Part shown: one piece after another, positions 1-10,201 of the stretch
How the letters are laid out: each line of letters opens with the position of its first letter
How positions within the stretch are numbered: position 1 is the stretch's first letter
Assembly (NCBI RefSeq): GCF_019038435.1
Contig: NZ_JAGPOX010000020.1
Coordinates: 1 to 64,000 of the forward strand
Direction of reading: 5' to 3'
DNA length: 64,000 bases
From: Nocardia alni
GTDB taxonomy: Bacteria > Actinomycetota > Actinomycetes > Mycobacteriales > Mycobacteriaceae
Notes under the pieces: model-generated
Seen by the model: the letters and a program-made list of their open reading frames with translations, nothing else
Told to the model about the DNA's origin: nothing
Database searches by the model: none
Translations under genes and position numbers: made by a program

Positions 1-576
1 GGGGTGGGCGGAATGCGGTTGGTGCTCATCGGGATCGGGGTGAACACCGTGCTGACGGCGGGGATCAGCTGGCTCGTCGGGCAGATCGGCTTACCGGACG
101 CCGCCCGCGCCGAGATGTGGCTCACCGGATCCCTGGACGAGGCCGACTGGACCCGCGCCGCGCCGGCCGCGATCGGACTCGTACTCGTGCTGGTGGTGAG
201 CATCGCCTCGACCCGCACCCTCGCCGTGCTGCGCTTCAGCACGGATACCGCACTGGCACTGGGCGTCCGACCACGATCGGGACACGGCCTACTGCTCATC
301 GCGGCAGCGGCGGCGGCTCTGGCCACCGCTGCGGTCGGCCCGCTCTCCTTCGTCGCACTGGCGGCGCCCCAGATCGCCCGCCGGCTGATGCGCTCCCCCG
401 GCGAACCGGTGCTCTGCTCGGCCCTGACCGGCGCGCTGATGGTCCTGGCCGCCGATGTGATCGTGCATACCGCGCTGCCCGTTGGCCTGCCGGTGGGGCT
501 GGTCACCGCCGCACTCGGCGGACCCGTGCTCTTGTTCCTGCTCGTGCGCGTGAATCGGAAGGCCACCCTCGCATGA
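1..576 (+). CDS. FecCD-family siderophore ABC transporter permease (3' part)
   Basis: This is the C-terminal part of an iron-siderophore or cobalamin type ABC importer permease; the start lies before the window and the first GTG at 4 is internal. About 190 residues are visible. They contain several hydrophobic segments and the FecCD-typical stretch GPLSFVALAAPQIARRL near residue 112, followed by a loop and GLPVGLVTAALGGPVLLFLL. That order (G-P-I-x-F-V-G-L-x-x-P-x-x-x-R-like) is characteristic of FecCD/BtuC permeases. Its stop overlaps the start of the next gene (ATGA), so the two are translationally coupled as permease and ATPase of one transporter. The substrate cannot be deduced from this fragment. 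Confidence 0.9.
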   Translation, partial: GVGGMRLVLIGIGVNTVLTAGISWLVGQIGLPDAARAEMWLTGSLDEADWTRAAPAAIGLVLVLVVSIASTRTLAVLRFSTDTALALGVRPRSGHGLLLIAAAAAALATAAVGPLSFVALAAPQIARRLMRSPGEPVLCSALTGALMVLAADVIVHTALPVGLPVGLVTAALGGPVLLFLLVRVNRKATLA

Positions 577-1658
577 CCACTTCATCGTCGCCGACCTGGG
601 ACTCGTCACGACCAGCCTCCGCATCGCGGACACCGACGTCCGATCAGCAGACCTCGACATCACCACCACAGCCCCTGACGTCGAACGATCGGACCCCGGC
701 CGCTCCGTCGGCACCCGAACAGGAATCGCTCGCGCGGGGCCGAGCGTCATCCGTGCCGGACCCAACCTCGCATGTGCATGCCGAAACGCGGTTCACACGG
801 GATTCCGTTTCGCATCGGCTGGTCGCGGACAATCTGACACTCGGCTACGGAAGCCGCGCTATCATCGAACGCCTCTCCCTCACAATCGAATCCGGACTGG
901 TCACCACGATCATCGGCCCCAACGGCTGCGGCAAGTCCACACTGCTGCGCGCCCTGGGTCGCCTACTTCGCCCGAAGTCGGGCCGAGTCCTGTTGGACGG
1001 CAAGGCCATTTCCGGCATGAAGTCACGCGATGTGGCCAGGCTGCTCGGCGTGCTGCCGCAGACACCGGTGGCGCCCGAGGGGCTGACCGTCGCGGATCTG
1101 GTTGCGCGCGGGCGGCATCCGCGTCAATCCTGGCTGCGGCAGTGGTCGCCCGACGACGAGGCCGAAGTCGACGCCGCACTCGAACGGACCGGCATCGCCG
1201 AGCTGGCCGGGCGAACCCTGGACGAGTTGTCCGGTGGGCAGCGTCAGCGAGCCTGGATCTCGATGGCCTTGGCGCAGGGCACCGATGTGCTGCTGCTGGA
1301 CGAGCCGACCACCTACCTGGATCTCGCCCACTCACTCGAGGTGCTGGACCTGGTCGACCTGCTGCGGGCCGAACTGGGCCGCACCGTGGTGATGGTGCTG
1401 CACGATCTGAACATGGCCATCCGCTACAGCGACCAGCTCGTGGTGATGCGCGACGGGCGAATCGTCGCCCAGGGTTCGCCCATGGAGATCATCGACGCGG
1501 ATCTGCTGGCCCGGGTGTTCGGGCTGCGCGCCCAGGTGCACGAGGATCCGGTATCCGGGCGGCCGATGATCGTGCCGATCGGGGGTAGGAACGTGCGAGC
1601 CGACCTGGTCACTATGAAAAATCCCACACAGCTATCGGCAGGTTACGACGACCTGTAG
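573..1658 (+). CDS. ABC transporter ATP-binding protein, FepC-like
   Basis: ATPase subunit (361 aa) for the siderophore-type importer whose permease ends at 576. Walker A GPNGCGKST lies near residues 115-123, the signature is LSGGQRQR, Walker B is VLLLDEPTTYLD, and the switch histidine is in VLHDLNMA. The EPTTYLDL stretch is typical of FepC/FhuC ATPases. The ATG at 573 overlaps the upstream TGA, which favours it as start. It gives an unusual N-terminal extension of about 80 residues rich in Ser, Thr and Pro before the ABC fold; in-frame GTG codons near residues 61 and 69 are possible internal starts. Cytoplasmic, membrane-associated through the permease. Confidence 0.9.
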   Translation: MTTSSSPTWDSSRPASASRTPTSDQQTSTSPPQPLTSNDRTPAAPSAPEQESLARGRASSVPDPTSHVHAETRFTRDSVSHRLVADNLTLGYGSRAIIERLSLTIESGLVTTIIGPNGCGKSTLLRALGRLLRPKSGRVLLDGKAISGMKSRDVARLLGVLPQTPVAPEGLTVADLVARGRHPRQSWLRQWSPDDEAEVDAALERTGIAELAGRTLDELSGGQRQRAWISMALAQGTDVLLLDEPTTYLDLAHSLEVLDLVDLLRAELGRTVVMVLHDLNMAIRYSDQLVVMRDGRIVAQGSPMEIIDADLLARVFGLRAQVHEDPVSGRPMIVPIGGRNVRADLVTMKNPTQLSAGYDDL

Positions 1659-1694
1659 TACGCGTGGATGTCGTTGACTCCGTAGACTCGAGGG

Positions 1695-2135
1695 ATGGCA
1701 GGTCTTGGTGAACTCGAGAAGGCGGTCATGGACCAGTTGTGGTCGGCCGATCAACCCCAGACGGTCCGGCAGGTCCATGAGGCGCTCGCGGCACATCGCG
1801 AACTCGCGTACACCACGGTGATGACGGTTCTGCAGCGTCTGGCCAAGAAGAATCTGGTCGTGCAGCAGCGCGACGACCGCGCCCACCGCTATGCGCCGGT
1901 GCACACGCGGGACGAGTTGGTCGCCAGCCTGATGGTCGATGCGTTGCAGCAGGCCGACGAGGTCGGCAGCCGCCGCGCGGCGCTGGTGCACTTCGTCGAA
2001 CAGGTCGGTAACGACGGGGCTGCCGCTCTGCGGGAGGCACTCGCTAAGCTCGAAGCAACCGAGGCCGCGCGTGCCCATCCGAAAGACGACAAGCGCACTG
2101 CGTCCGACGACAAGGGAGTCGCCCCGCCGCACTAG
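1695..2135 (+). CDS. blaI: BlaI/MecI/CopY-family transcriptional repressor
   Basis: A 146-residue winged-helix protein of the BlaI family. The N-terminal half (ELEKAVMDQLW, VHEALAAHRELAYTTVMTVL, RLAKKNLV) matches the family's DNA-binding wing, and the C-terminal half is the dimerisation helix region. A charged tail follows residue 125. The next gene is an M56 membrane metallopeptidase, the usual BlaI/BlaR1 arrangement, in which the peptidase cleaves the repressor. In mycobacteria the homologous pair (recalled as Rv1846c/Rv1845c) controls beta-lactamase and respiratory genes. No beta-lactamase gene is in the window, so the regulon here is unknown. Confidence 0.92.
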   Translation: MAGLGELEKAVMDQLWSADQPQTVRQVHEALAAHRELAYTTVMTVLQRLAKKNLVVQQRDDRAHRYAPVHTRDELVASLMVDALQQADEVGSRRAALVHFVEQVGNDGAAALREALAKLEATEAARAHPKDDKRTASDDKGVAPPH

Positions 2136-2203
2136 TTTCACGGGTTGCGGCGTCTCCCGCGCCGCGATCTCGGGCCCTGGCCCCACAACGCAGTGAGCTG
2201 AGC

Positions 2204-3148
2204 ATGAACGCAACCGCGCCGATATTCGCCGGTCTCGCCTTGCTACTCGCGGGACCGGTCCCAGCCCTGCTCAGCCGAGCCAGATGGCCGTACCGGACGC
2301 CCCGGGCGGCACTGGTGCTCTGGCAGTCCGTGGCCCTGGCCGCGGTGCTCAGTGCGTTCGGTTCCGGCCTCGCGATCGCCAGCCTGCTGCTGGTGCCCGA
2401 CCCGCGCGGCCGCCCCACCACCTCCCTAACCGGCGAGATCCACGCGCTGGGCCTGCCGTTGTGGGTGGCATACGTGGTCGTTTTCGCGCTCACCCTGCTC
2501 GTCGGCGCCCGGCTCATCTACATGGTGGTCCGCGTGGGCATCCACACCCGCCGTCGTCGCGCGCGGCACCGCCTGCTGGTCGATCTGCTCGATCAGGGCG
2601 GTGAATTCAGCGGTCAGCGCGCCGCCGACATTCGGGTGCTGGCCGCGGCCGAGCCGATCGCCTACTGCCTGCCCGGCCTGCGCCGCCGGGTCGTGCTGAG
2701 CCAGGGCACGTTCGCGAGCCTGTCCGAATCCGAACTCACCGCGATCGTCAGTCACGAGCGTTCGCACCTGCGCGCCCGGCACGATCTGGTGCTCGAGGCG
2801 TTCACCGCCGCGCACGAGGCGTTCCCCCGATTCGTGCGCAGCAAGTCCGCACTGGATTCGGTGAAACTGCTGATCGAATTGCTCGCCGACGATTCCGCGA
2901 TCAAGGTCACCGGCCCGACCCCCCTGGCCCGCGCGCTGGTCGCCTGCTCGAATTCGACCGCGCCACAGGGCGCGATGGCAGTCGGCGGCCCGACCACCCT
3001 GATCCGTATCCAGCGCCTGTCCGGCCCCCTGGCCGACCCGCGCATCGCGGCCGCGGCCTATCTCGTGGCCGCGGCGATTCTGGTGGTGCCGACCCTGGCG
3101 GTCGCGATCCCCTGGCTGGTCGAGCTGGACCGATTGTTCAGTGCCTGA
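2204..3148 (+). CDS. M56-family membrane metallopeptidase (BlaR1-like, no sensor domain)
   Basis: A 314-residue membrane protein with hydrophobic segments near residues 5-24, 45-65, 85-110 and 280-305. Between them is a zinc-peptidase HExxH motif (SHERSHL, near residue 185), as in M56 peptidases. Canonical BlaR1 carries a C-terminal penicillin-binding sensor domain that is absent here; mycobacterial homologues also lack it. It follows blaI by 68 bp on the same strand and is inferred to inactivate BlaI by proteolysis. The stimulus is unknown. Its stop overlaps the putative start of the helicase gene by 8 nt. Confidence 0.88.
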   Translation: MNATAPIFAGLALLLAGPVPALLSRARWPYRTPRAALVLWQSVALAAVLSAFGSGLAIASLLLVPDPRGRPTTSLTGEIHALGLPLWVAYVVVFALTLLVGARLIYMVVRVGIHTRRRRARHRLLVDLLDQGGEFSGQRAADIRVLAAAEPIAYCLPGLRRRVVLSQGTFASLSESELTAIVSHERSHLRARHDLVLEAFTAAHEAFPRFVRSKSALDSVKLLIELLADDSAIKVTGPTPLARALVACSNSTAPQGAMAVGGPTTLIRIQRLSGPLADPRIAAAAYLVAAAILVVPTLAVAIPWLVELDRLFSA

Positions 3149-4574
3149 GCCGCGCGGCATGGCCGAGCCGGGCACGGTGCCAGGGCTGGACACTACGGGC
3201 GAGCCGGGTGTCGTAACCGGCGCAGAGCCGGACGCGGTGCGGGCGGCCGGGTTCGCGGAGCTGGGCCTGCCGATACCGCTGGTGCATGCGTTGCGGCGGG
3301 CTGGGCTCGAGACCGCGTTTCCGATTCAAGCCGCGACAATCCCCGACATTCTCGCCGGGCACGACCTTCTCGGCCGGGCAGCGACCGGATCCGGTAAGAC
3401 CCTCGCATTCGGACTGCCGATGCTGGCCCGTCTGACCAAAGGTGTCTCGGCCCCACGGCAGCCGCGCGGTCTGATCCTCGCTCCGACCCGAGAGTTGGCT
3501 CTGCAGATCGAGCGTGCGCTGGACGAGGCGGCGCTCGCGCTGGGTTTGCGGTTGGGCACGGCGGTCGGCGGCGTTCCGATCAAGCGGCAGGCCGAGCGGC
3601 TGGTTCGGGGTGTGGATCTGCTCATCGCCACTCCGGGCCGCCTGGACGACCTGATCCAGCAGGGCGCGGCGGCGCTCGATGCGGTTCGGGTGGTCACGCT
3701 CGACGAGGCCGACCATATGGCCCAGCTGGGTTTCCTCGAACAGATCACCGTTCTGCTGGACCGGCTTCCCGCCGACGCCCAGCATCTGCTGTTCTCCGCC
3801 ACCCTCGACGACTCGGTGGATTCGCTGGTTCAGCGATATCTGCGCGATCCGCGAACACATACGGTCGTGTCGGCGGTGACGGATGCCGACTTGCCGGTGA
3901 ACGCCCCGGACGCCGCGAGTCTCGACGTCGGATCCGGCCCGGCCATCGCGCATCATCTGCTGCAGGTGCGCAAGGCCGACAAATATTCGGTGGTGAGCGA
4001 GATCGCCGCGCGACAGGGCCGCACGCTGCTGTTCGTGCGCACCCAGTACGGCGCGGACAAACTGGCCCGCAGGCTGCGCGAATCAGGCGTCGCCGCCGAC
4101 GCGCTGCACGGCGGCCGGTCCCAGACTCAGCGCACCCGCACCCTGGCCGCCTTCGCCGACGGTTCGGCCCCGGTGCTGGTCGCCACCGATGTGGCCGCGC
4201 GCGGCATCCACGTCGACGACGTCTCCCTGGTGGTGCACGTCGACCCACCCGCCGACCCGAAGGACTACCTGCACCGCGCCGGACGCACCGCCCGCGCGGG
4301 CGAGAGCGGCACCGTCGTCACCATGCTCACCGAGGACGAACACACCGAATTCGAGGACCTGCTGCGGCGCGCCGGAATCCGGGCGACGACGGCCCGGGTC
4401 CGTCCGGGCGACAGCGTCCTCACCACCCTCACCGGCGCGCGCAGGCCCTCGGGCCGCCCCGTGCCCGATCCGGCCACTCCCCCGCCCCCCGCACGCGTGG
4501 ATCCTCGCGTGCGTCCTCGCCCCGGCGCCGGACGACCGTCGTCCCCGCGTGGCCACCGTCGATCGGGTCGCTGA
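3141..4574 (+). CDS. DEAD-box ATP-dependent RNA helicase
   Basis: A 477-residue DEAD-box helicase, close to the minimal two-RecA-domain size. Visible motifs are motif I ATGSGKT (near residue 81), APTRELALQ, TPGRL, the DEAD box itself, SAT, a VATDVAARGIHVDD stretch and motif VI HRAGRTARAG. An F-x-x-x-G-pattern/Q-motif lies upstream (GLETAFPIQAATIP). A C-terminal tail of about 40 residues is rich in Pro and Arg, common in RhlE-like enzymes and suited to RNA contact. The GTG at 3141 overlaps the upstream gene; the ATG at 3159 is an equally plausible start. Role inferred: RNA remodelling, possibly ribosome assembly or decay. Confidence 0.92.
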   Translation: MPEPRGMAEPGTVPGLDTTGEPGVVTGAEPDAVRAAGFAELGLPIPLVHALRRAGLETAFPIQAATIPDILAGHDLLGRAATGSGKTLAFGLPMLARLTKGVSAPRQPRGLILAPTRELALQIERALDEAALALGLRLGTAVGGVPIKRQAERLVRGVDLLIATPGRLDDLIQQGAAALDAVRVVTLDEADHMAQLGFLEQITVLLDRLPADAQHLLFSATLDDSVDSLVQRYLRDPRTHTVVSAVTDADLPVNAPDAASLDVGSGPAIAHHLLQVRKADKYSVVSEIAARQGRTLLFVRTQYGADKLARRLRESGVAADALHGGRSQTQRTRTLAAFADGSAPVLVATDVAARGIHVDDVSLVVHVDPPADPKDYLHRAGRTARAGESGTVVTMLTEDEHTEFEDLLRRAGIRATTARVRPGDSVLTTLTGARRPSGRPVPDPATPPPPARVDPRVRPRPGAGRPSSPRGHRRSGR

Positions 4575-4725
4575 CGAACGTCTCGTAACCTGGCGACCCA
4601 CCGTCCACATCCAGCCTCGGTCGCGGATTCACCAGGGCAGCAGGCTCTTTCGTTCATCGCGGGAGGGGCTTATCGTGGAAGGTGTTCAAGTCCAGCACAG
4701 TCCCTCCCCCCAGGAGTGAATTCCA

Positions 4726-4881
4726 ATGGGTATCAAGGACCAGAAGGCAATCCGCACCGCAAAACAGAAGGCCCAGCAGGCCAAGGTCGCCGCGCGGCAG
4801 AACGACCTGCGAAAGAGCAAGGTGGCCAACGAAAGACGCCTACAGGGTCGTCAGCGGGTGAGCACCGTAGCGCCCGATTGA
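4726..4881 (+). CDS. Small basic hypothetical protein (51 aa)
   Basis: A short gene with a good Shine-Dalgarno (CAGGAG, 4711-4716) in front of ATG 4726. It encodes 51 residues, very rich in Lys, Arg, Gln and Ala, and predicted to form one long amphipathic helix (MGIKDQKAIR...ARQNDLRKSKV). The codon bias fits the rest of the genome. Small Lys/Gln-rich helical proteins of this kind are seen in actinobacteria, but no function is recognised here. Nucleic-acid or ribosome binding is only a guess from the charge. Confidence 0.6.
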   Translation: MGIKDQKAIRTAKQKAQQAKVAARQNDLRKSKVANERRLQGRQRVSTVAPD

Positions 4882-5120
4882 ATAGACGATCGATTCTCGG
4901 TCCGGTCGGTCGCACCTCACCGATCGCCACACTCCGCGCGGCCGATCTGCCGGAACCCGCGGTCGATCCGCCGCGTGGAATGTAGCTGTAGGCTGAGCCT
5001 GCGCCGCTCGATGAGACCAGTTCTCCACGCGGAACCGGCATTCCGACGTACTCGGGATGCCGTCCCGCACCGCGGTTGCGCCCCAACCGTTTACGCTCGC
5101 GCATCCGAGGAGATCAGGCA

Positions 5121-5972
5121 GTGCAGATCGGTACAGGAATCGCCAACCAGATACGGAACATTCGGCCCGAACTGATCCCGGAGTTCGCCAGACGCGCCGA
5201 AGAGGCCGGGTTCTCATCGTTGGCGACCGTCGGACGCCACGCCTACCCTGGCGTGTCCGATACCGTCGCACTGGCCGCCGCCGCGGCCGTGACCAGCAGG
5301 ATCGGCCTGTTCAGCGGTGTGCTGCTGGCCCCGACCTGGCCCGCCCAGCTGCTGGCCAAGGAGTTGGCGGGCATCGACGGCATCGCGGGCGGACGGTTGA
5401 CGGCCGGATTCGGCGTCGGCGTGCGCCCGGACGATTTCGTCGCCGAGGGCTTCGGCGAGGCGGGCCGCGGGGCGCGGTTCGACCGGGATCTGGAGACCTA
5501 CCGCGCGGTCTGGGCGGGCGAGAACGTCGGTGGCGCAATGAATCCGGCCGTAACTCCCGACGCACGGCAGATCCCGCTGGTATTCGGCGGATTCGCACCG
5601 GCCGCGCTCAGACGGATGGCACGCTGGGGTGTCGGCTACGTAGCCGGATCGGTGCCCGCCGCGATGGCGGCGCCGGCCTTCGAGGCGGCGCGCGCGGCCT
5701 GGAAGGACGGGGGCCGCGAGGGCTCTCCGCGGATGATCGGCCTGGTGTATTACGCCCTCGGCGACGGCGAGGCGGGTCGCCGCAATGTGTACGACTACTA
5801 CAGCGTCGCAGGGGATTACGCGAAGGTGGCCACGTCCGCGCTCTGCGATTCGCCGCAGGCCGTGCGGGAGATGACGACCTCCTACGGCGATCTCGGCATC
5901 GACGAGCTCATCTTCAATCCGGGCACCGACGACCCCGACGATATCGAGCGCCTGGCAGACATCGTGCTGTAG
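5121..5972 (+). CDS. LLM-class flavin-dependent oxidoreductase
   Basis: A 283-residue luciferase-like monooxygenase of the kind that in actinobacteria often uses F420 or FMN. The N-terminal region (MQIGTGIANQIRNI, then EEAGFSSLATVGR) and the GRLTAGFGVGVRPDDF stretch match the TIM-barrel LLM fold, and the protein ends with FNPGTDDPDDIERLADIVL, typical of the family. The GTG at 5121 is chosen because a Shine-Dalgarno (GAGGAG, 5107-5112) sits just before it; the frame stays open to 5076. It stands alone with no obvious partner. Substrate unknown. Confidence 0.85.
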   Translation: MQIGTGIANQIRNIRPELIPEFARRAEEAGFSSLATVGRHAYPGVSDTVALAAAAAVTSRIGLFSGVLLAPTWPAQLLAKELAGIDGIAGGRLTAGFGVGVRPDDFVAEGFGEAGRGARFDRDLETYRAVWAGENVGGAMNPAVTPDARQIPLVFGGFAPAALRRMARWGVGYVAGSVPAAMAAPAFEAARAAWKDGGREGSPRMIGLVYYALGDGEAGRRNVYDYYSVAGDYAKVATSALCDSPQAVREMTTSYGDLGIDELIFNPGTDDPDDIERLADIVL

Positions 5973-6076
5973 ATCGCCCCGGCGTGGACTCGGGTCGTCA
6001 TCGGAGGTCTTTATACTACCGATCGTCGTAGATACCGGTTATCCTGGAGATACAGTGTCGATCAGGGAGGGCGACG

Positions 6077-6559
6077 ATGACCGAACGCAAACGTCCGGGC
6101 GTGAGCTTCGAATCCTGGCTGGACAAACAGATCCGCGCGGCGAACGAGCGCGGCGATTTCGAGAACCTGCCGGGCAAGGGCAAACCCCTGCCCGACGCGG
6201 GTCGGCGCTACGACGAAGACTGGTGGCTGAAGGACTATCTGCGCCGCGAGGGCGTCACCGGCGACGGCATCCTGCCCGAATCCCTGCTGCTGCGGCGCGA
6301 TCTCGAACGCCTCCCCACCGTGGTACGCACGATGAACTCCGAACAGCGTGTCCGCGACCACGTCGCCGACCTCAACACCCGAATCACCAAGTGGCTCCGC
6401 ATGCCCCACGGCCCCCACGTCAACGTCACCGTGGTCGACGTCGAGGAGACCGTGAGCCAGTGGCGCGCACACCGCAGGCCCGCACCCCCATCCGCACCAC
6501 CCACAGGCGCACGCCCACCTGAAACCTCATGGTGGCGGCGCCTCCGTCGTCGCGCGTAA
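6077..6559 (+). CDS. DUF1992 (DnaJ-homologue-like) domain protein
   Basis: A 160-residue protein whose first 120 residues match the DUF1992 pattern: SFESWLDKQIRAANERG, the glycine turn LPGKGKPLP, DEDWWLKDYLRREG, and LPESLLLRRDLERLP. DUF1992 proteins are sometimes annotated as DnaJ homologue family C member 28; no J-domain is present here. The C-terminal 35 residues are Pro/Arg-rich and appear disordered. An ATG with an upstream GGGAGGGCGACG supports the start. Function unknown. Confidence 0.85.
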   Translation: MTERKRPGVSFESWLDKQIRAANERGDFENLPGKGKPLPDAGRRYDEDWWLKDYLRREGVTGDGILPESLLLRRDLERLPTVVRTMNSEQRVRDHVADLNTRITKWLRMPHGPHVNVTVVDVEETVSQWRAHRRPAPPSAPPTGARPPETSWWRRLRRRA

Positions 6560-6621
6560 CTCGAGCCATTCGGACCTCGTCCCGGCCGGTCACCGAGACG
6601 TCCTGGCAGGCGTATTCGTAG

Positions 6622-8145
<1,524 letters not shown>

Positions 8146-8324
8146 GACACTCACCGTTGGAGTCCACATCGGCCGGGCTCGCATTCACGGCCATGCAGTG
8201 CCGCGCACGCTGTTCGTCGTGCGCGGCCCGCATGGCGCGCTGTGCGAGTTGAATCATCCCAGCGACCCGAGGCGGATTCGCCGACTCGGGCGCAACTGTC
8301 CGAGATAACGAGAATCCGTCTGGC

Positions 8325-8412
8325 GAGAACCGGCCTCCAGCTGCATTTTCCCGCCTCGAAACTCTGGTTTCGGACGATTCCGCCCGAAGAATGCAGCGGG
8401 AGGCCGGTTCTC
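8325..8412. repeat. Imperfect palindromic interspersed repeat, copy 1
   Basis: The 88-bp element starts with GAGAACCGGCCTCC and ends with the exact reverse complement GGAGGCCGGTTCTC. Inner arms GCTGCATT / AATGCAGC extend the stem, around a central TCGAAACTCTGGTTTCGG stretch. Three further copies lie at 44753-45199. The sequence to the right (8413-8450) is also related to the sequence that follows those copies. It lies between guaB1 and a CNNM gene and encodes no protein. Confidence 0.85.
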
Positions 8413-8639
8413 CCATGCCGCCCCGACATCGCACCCGCGACCCGATGCACCGTCGCAACACAGAGCACCCTGCGTGCCGACTCCGAACAACACTCCGGCG
8501 GACCGCTGCATTACCGCGATGGATTGATCGGGAACCGGATGTGAGCGTCGCCGCGCACCGCGGTAGGCGATTCGTCGGCGGCTGCCGGTATTATGGCGAG
8601 TGTCGGACGTGGGGGTGCTCTCTTACGCCCGGATCGTCA

Positions 8640-8818
8640 GACGAAATCTGCCTCCACCTGCGAAAGGAACCCTTTGTCACCCGCGTCCGGCGGCGCTACC
8701 TCGGAGGGCGACTCTACCGAGCCGGGTGACATACCCGGCGCCTCCGTCCACACAGCAGTTCATCGACATACTCCAGCCCGGCAGTCGAGCCCAATCGGAC
8801 ATTGGGGACGGTGCTGAC
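8640..8818 (+). promoter_or_regulatory. Possible structured leader RNA before the CNNM genes
   Basis: No convincing gene is seen from 8146 to 8818 (the palindromic repeat is listed separately). The last 180 bp can form competing hairpins. GTCACCCG (8676-8683) is fully complementary to CGGGTGAC (8723-8730), enclosing a CTCGG/CCGAG stem (8700-8721). The same CGGGT can instead pair in GCCGGGT/ACCCGGC (8721-8739). The two structures exclude each other, as expected for an attenuator or riboswitch. It matches neither the M-box nor the yybP-ykoY motif as I know them. Confidence 0.35.
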
Positions 8819-10201
8819 GTGTCGGTCGTGCCAACGATTCTCAGCCTGGCGGGTTTCATCGCGCTCACCGCGGGCACCGCCCTGTTCGTCGCAGCCGAAT
8901 TCTCGCTCACCGCACTCGAACGCAGCACCGTCGAGGCGCATGCGCGCGATGGCGACCGTCGCGCCCGGCAGGTGCGTCGCGCCCACCGAACCCTGTCGTT
9001 CCAGCTCTCGGGCGCTCAACTCGGCATCACCCTCACCACCCTGATCACCGGCTATATCGCCCAGCCCGTCCTGGCTCGGCTGATCGCCCCGCTGTGCACC
9101 GCTCTGGGCGCGAGTCCGGGTGCGGCGCAAGGTATTTCCATTGTCGTAGCGCTGGTGCTCGCCACCTCGCTGTCCATGGTCTACGGAGAGCTGGTGCCCA
9201 AGAATATGGCCATCGCCGCGCCCCTGCGCGCCGCACGCCTGACCGCCATCCCGATGATCGTGTTCTCGACCACCTTCACCTGGCTGATCCGGCTGCTCAA
9301 CGGCACCGCGAACTGGGCGGTGCGGCGTCTGGGCATCGAACCGGCCGAGGAGCTGCGCTCGGCGCGCTCCCCGGAGGAACTGGGCTCGCTGGTGCGAACC
9401 TCGGCGCAGCGCGGCGTGTTGGACCAGCGCACCGCCCTGGTGGTGGACCGCTCGCTGCAATTCGGCGAGCGCAGCGCCGAGGATCTGATGACCCCGCGTG
9501 TGAAGATCGAGTCCCTCGATCAGGACGACACCATCGCCGACCTCATCGCCGCCGCGAGCCGCACCGGATTCTCCCGGTTTCCGGTGATCGACGGCGACCT
9601 GGACGACACCCTCGGCGTCGTGCACGTCAAACAGGCGTTCGCGCATCCGGGCCCCGATCGCGGCAGCATCCGGCTGCGCACCATCGCCCGCCGGGTGCCG
9701 ATCGTGCCCGCCAGTCTCGACGGCGACGAGGTCCTGGAGCGAGTGCGCGCGGATGGCATGCAGGTCGCGCTCGTGGTCGACGAGTACGGCGGCACCGCGG
9801 GCATCGTCACGATGGAGGACATCATCGAGGAGATCCTCGGCGATGTGCGCGACGAGCACGACGAGGAGGAGCTCGACGTGCGCCGCACCTCCGGCGGCTG
9901 GGACTGCTCGGGCCTGCTGCGCATCGACGAGGTCGCCCGCACCACCGGATACGATGCGCCCGAAGGGGAATACGAAACCCTGGGCGGTCTGGTGCTGACC
10001 ATCCTGGGCCGCATGCCGGAACCCGGCGACGAGGTACTGCTGCCCGAGCCCGGTTCCGGGCAACATAATTCGATGCAGCCGAATTCGGCCGGCGGCTGGC
10101 TGGCACGGGTCGAGCGCATGGACGGGCGGCGGATCGACCGGATCCTGCTGCGACCGGTCGACGCGGACACGATGGTCGAATGGGAGGTGCACCATGCATG
10201 A
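8819..10201 (+). CDS. CNNM/HlyC-CorC family membrane protein with CBS and CorC_HlyC domains
   Basis: A 460-residue protein in the standard order: a DUF21/CNNM membrane domain (about residues 1-190, including EFSLTALERSTVEAHA and LVPKNMAIA), a CBS pair (about 205-330, ending with VVDEYGGTAGIVTMEDIIEEILG), and a C-terminal CorC_HlyC domain. Such proteins are linked to Mg2+/Co2+ efflux or homeostasis; this is family knowledge, not proof. The GTG at 8819 follows GGGGACGG and gives a normal N-terminus, although the frame is open to 8600. The stop overlaps the second CNNM gene by 8 nt. The pair resembles M. tuberculosis Rv1842c/Rv1841c, also next to guaB1. Confidence 0.9.
   Translation: MSVVPTILSLAGFIALTAGTALFVAAEFSLTALERSTVEAHARDGDRRARQVRRAHRTLSFQLSGAQLGITLTTLITGYIAQPVLARLIAPLCTALGASPGAAQGISIVVALVLATSLSMVYGELVPKNMAIAAPLRAARLTAIPMIVFSTTFTWLIRLLNGTANWAVRRLGIEPAEELRSARSPEELGSLVRTSAQRGVLDQRTALVVDRSLQFGERSAEDLMTPRVKIESLDQDDTIADLIAAASRTGFSRFPVIDGDLDDTLGVVHVKQAFAHPGPDRGSIRLRTIARRVPIVPASLDGDEVLERVRADGMQVALVVDEYGGTAGIVTMEDIIEEILGDVRDEHDEEELDVRRTSGGWDCSGLLRIDEVARTTGYDAPEGEYETLGGLVLTILGRMPEPGDEVLLPEPGSGQHNSMQPNSAGGWLARVERMDGRRIDRILLRPVDADTMVEWEVHHA

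Noticed and set aside
8600..8818. Upstream extension of the first CNNM gene by 73 codons
   Set aside because: The extra residues (Pro/Arg-rich) precede a good GTG with Shine-Dalgarno at 8819 and match nothing in the family; the DNA has hairpin structure instead.
8640..8818. M-box or yybP-ykoY riboswitch before the CNNM genes
   Set aside because: The conserved sequence segments of either class could not be found; only competing hairpins are seen, reported as a candidate leader.
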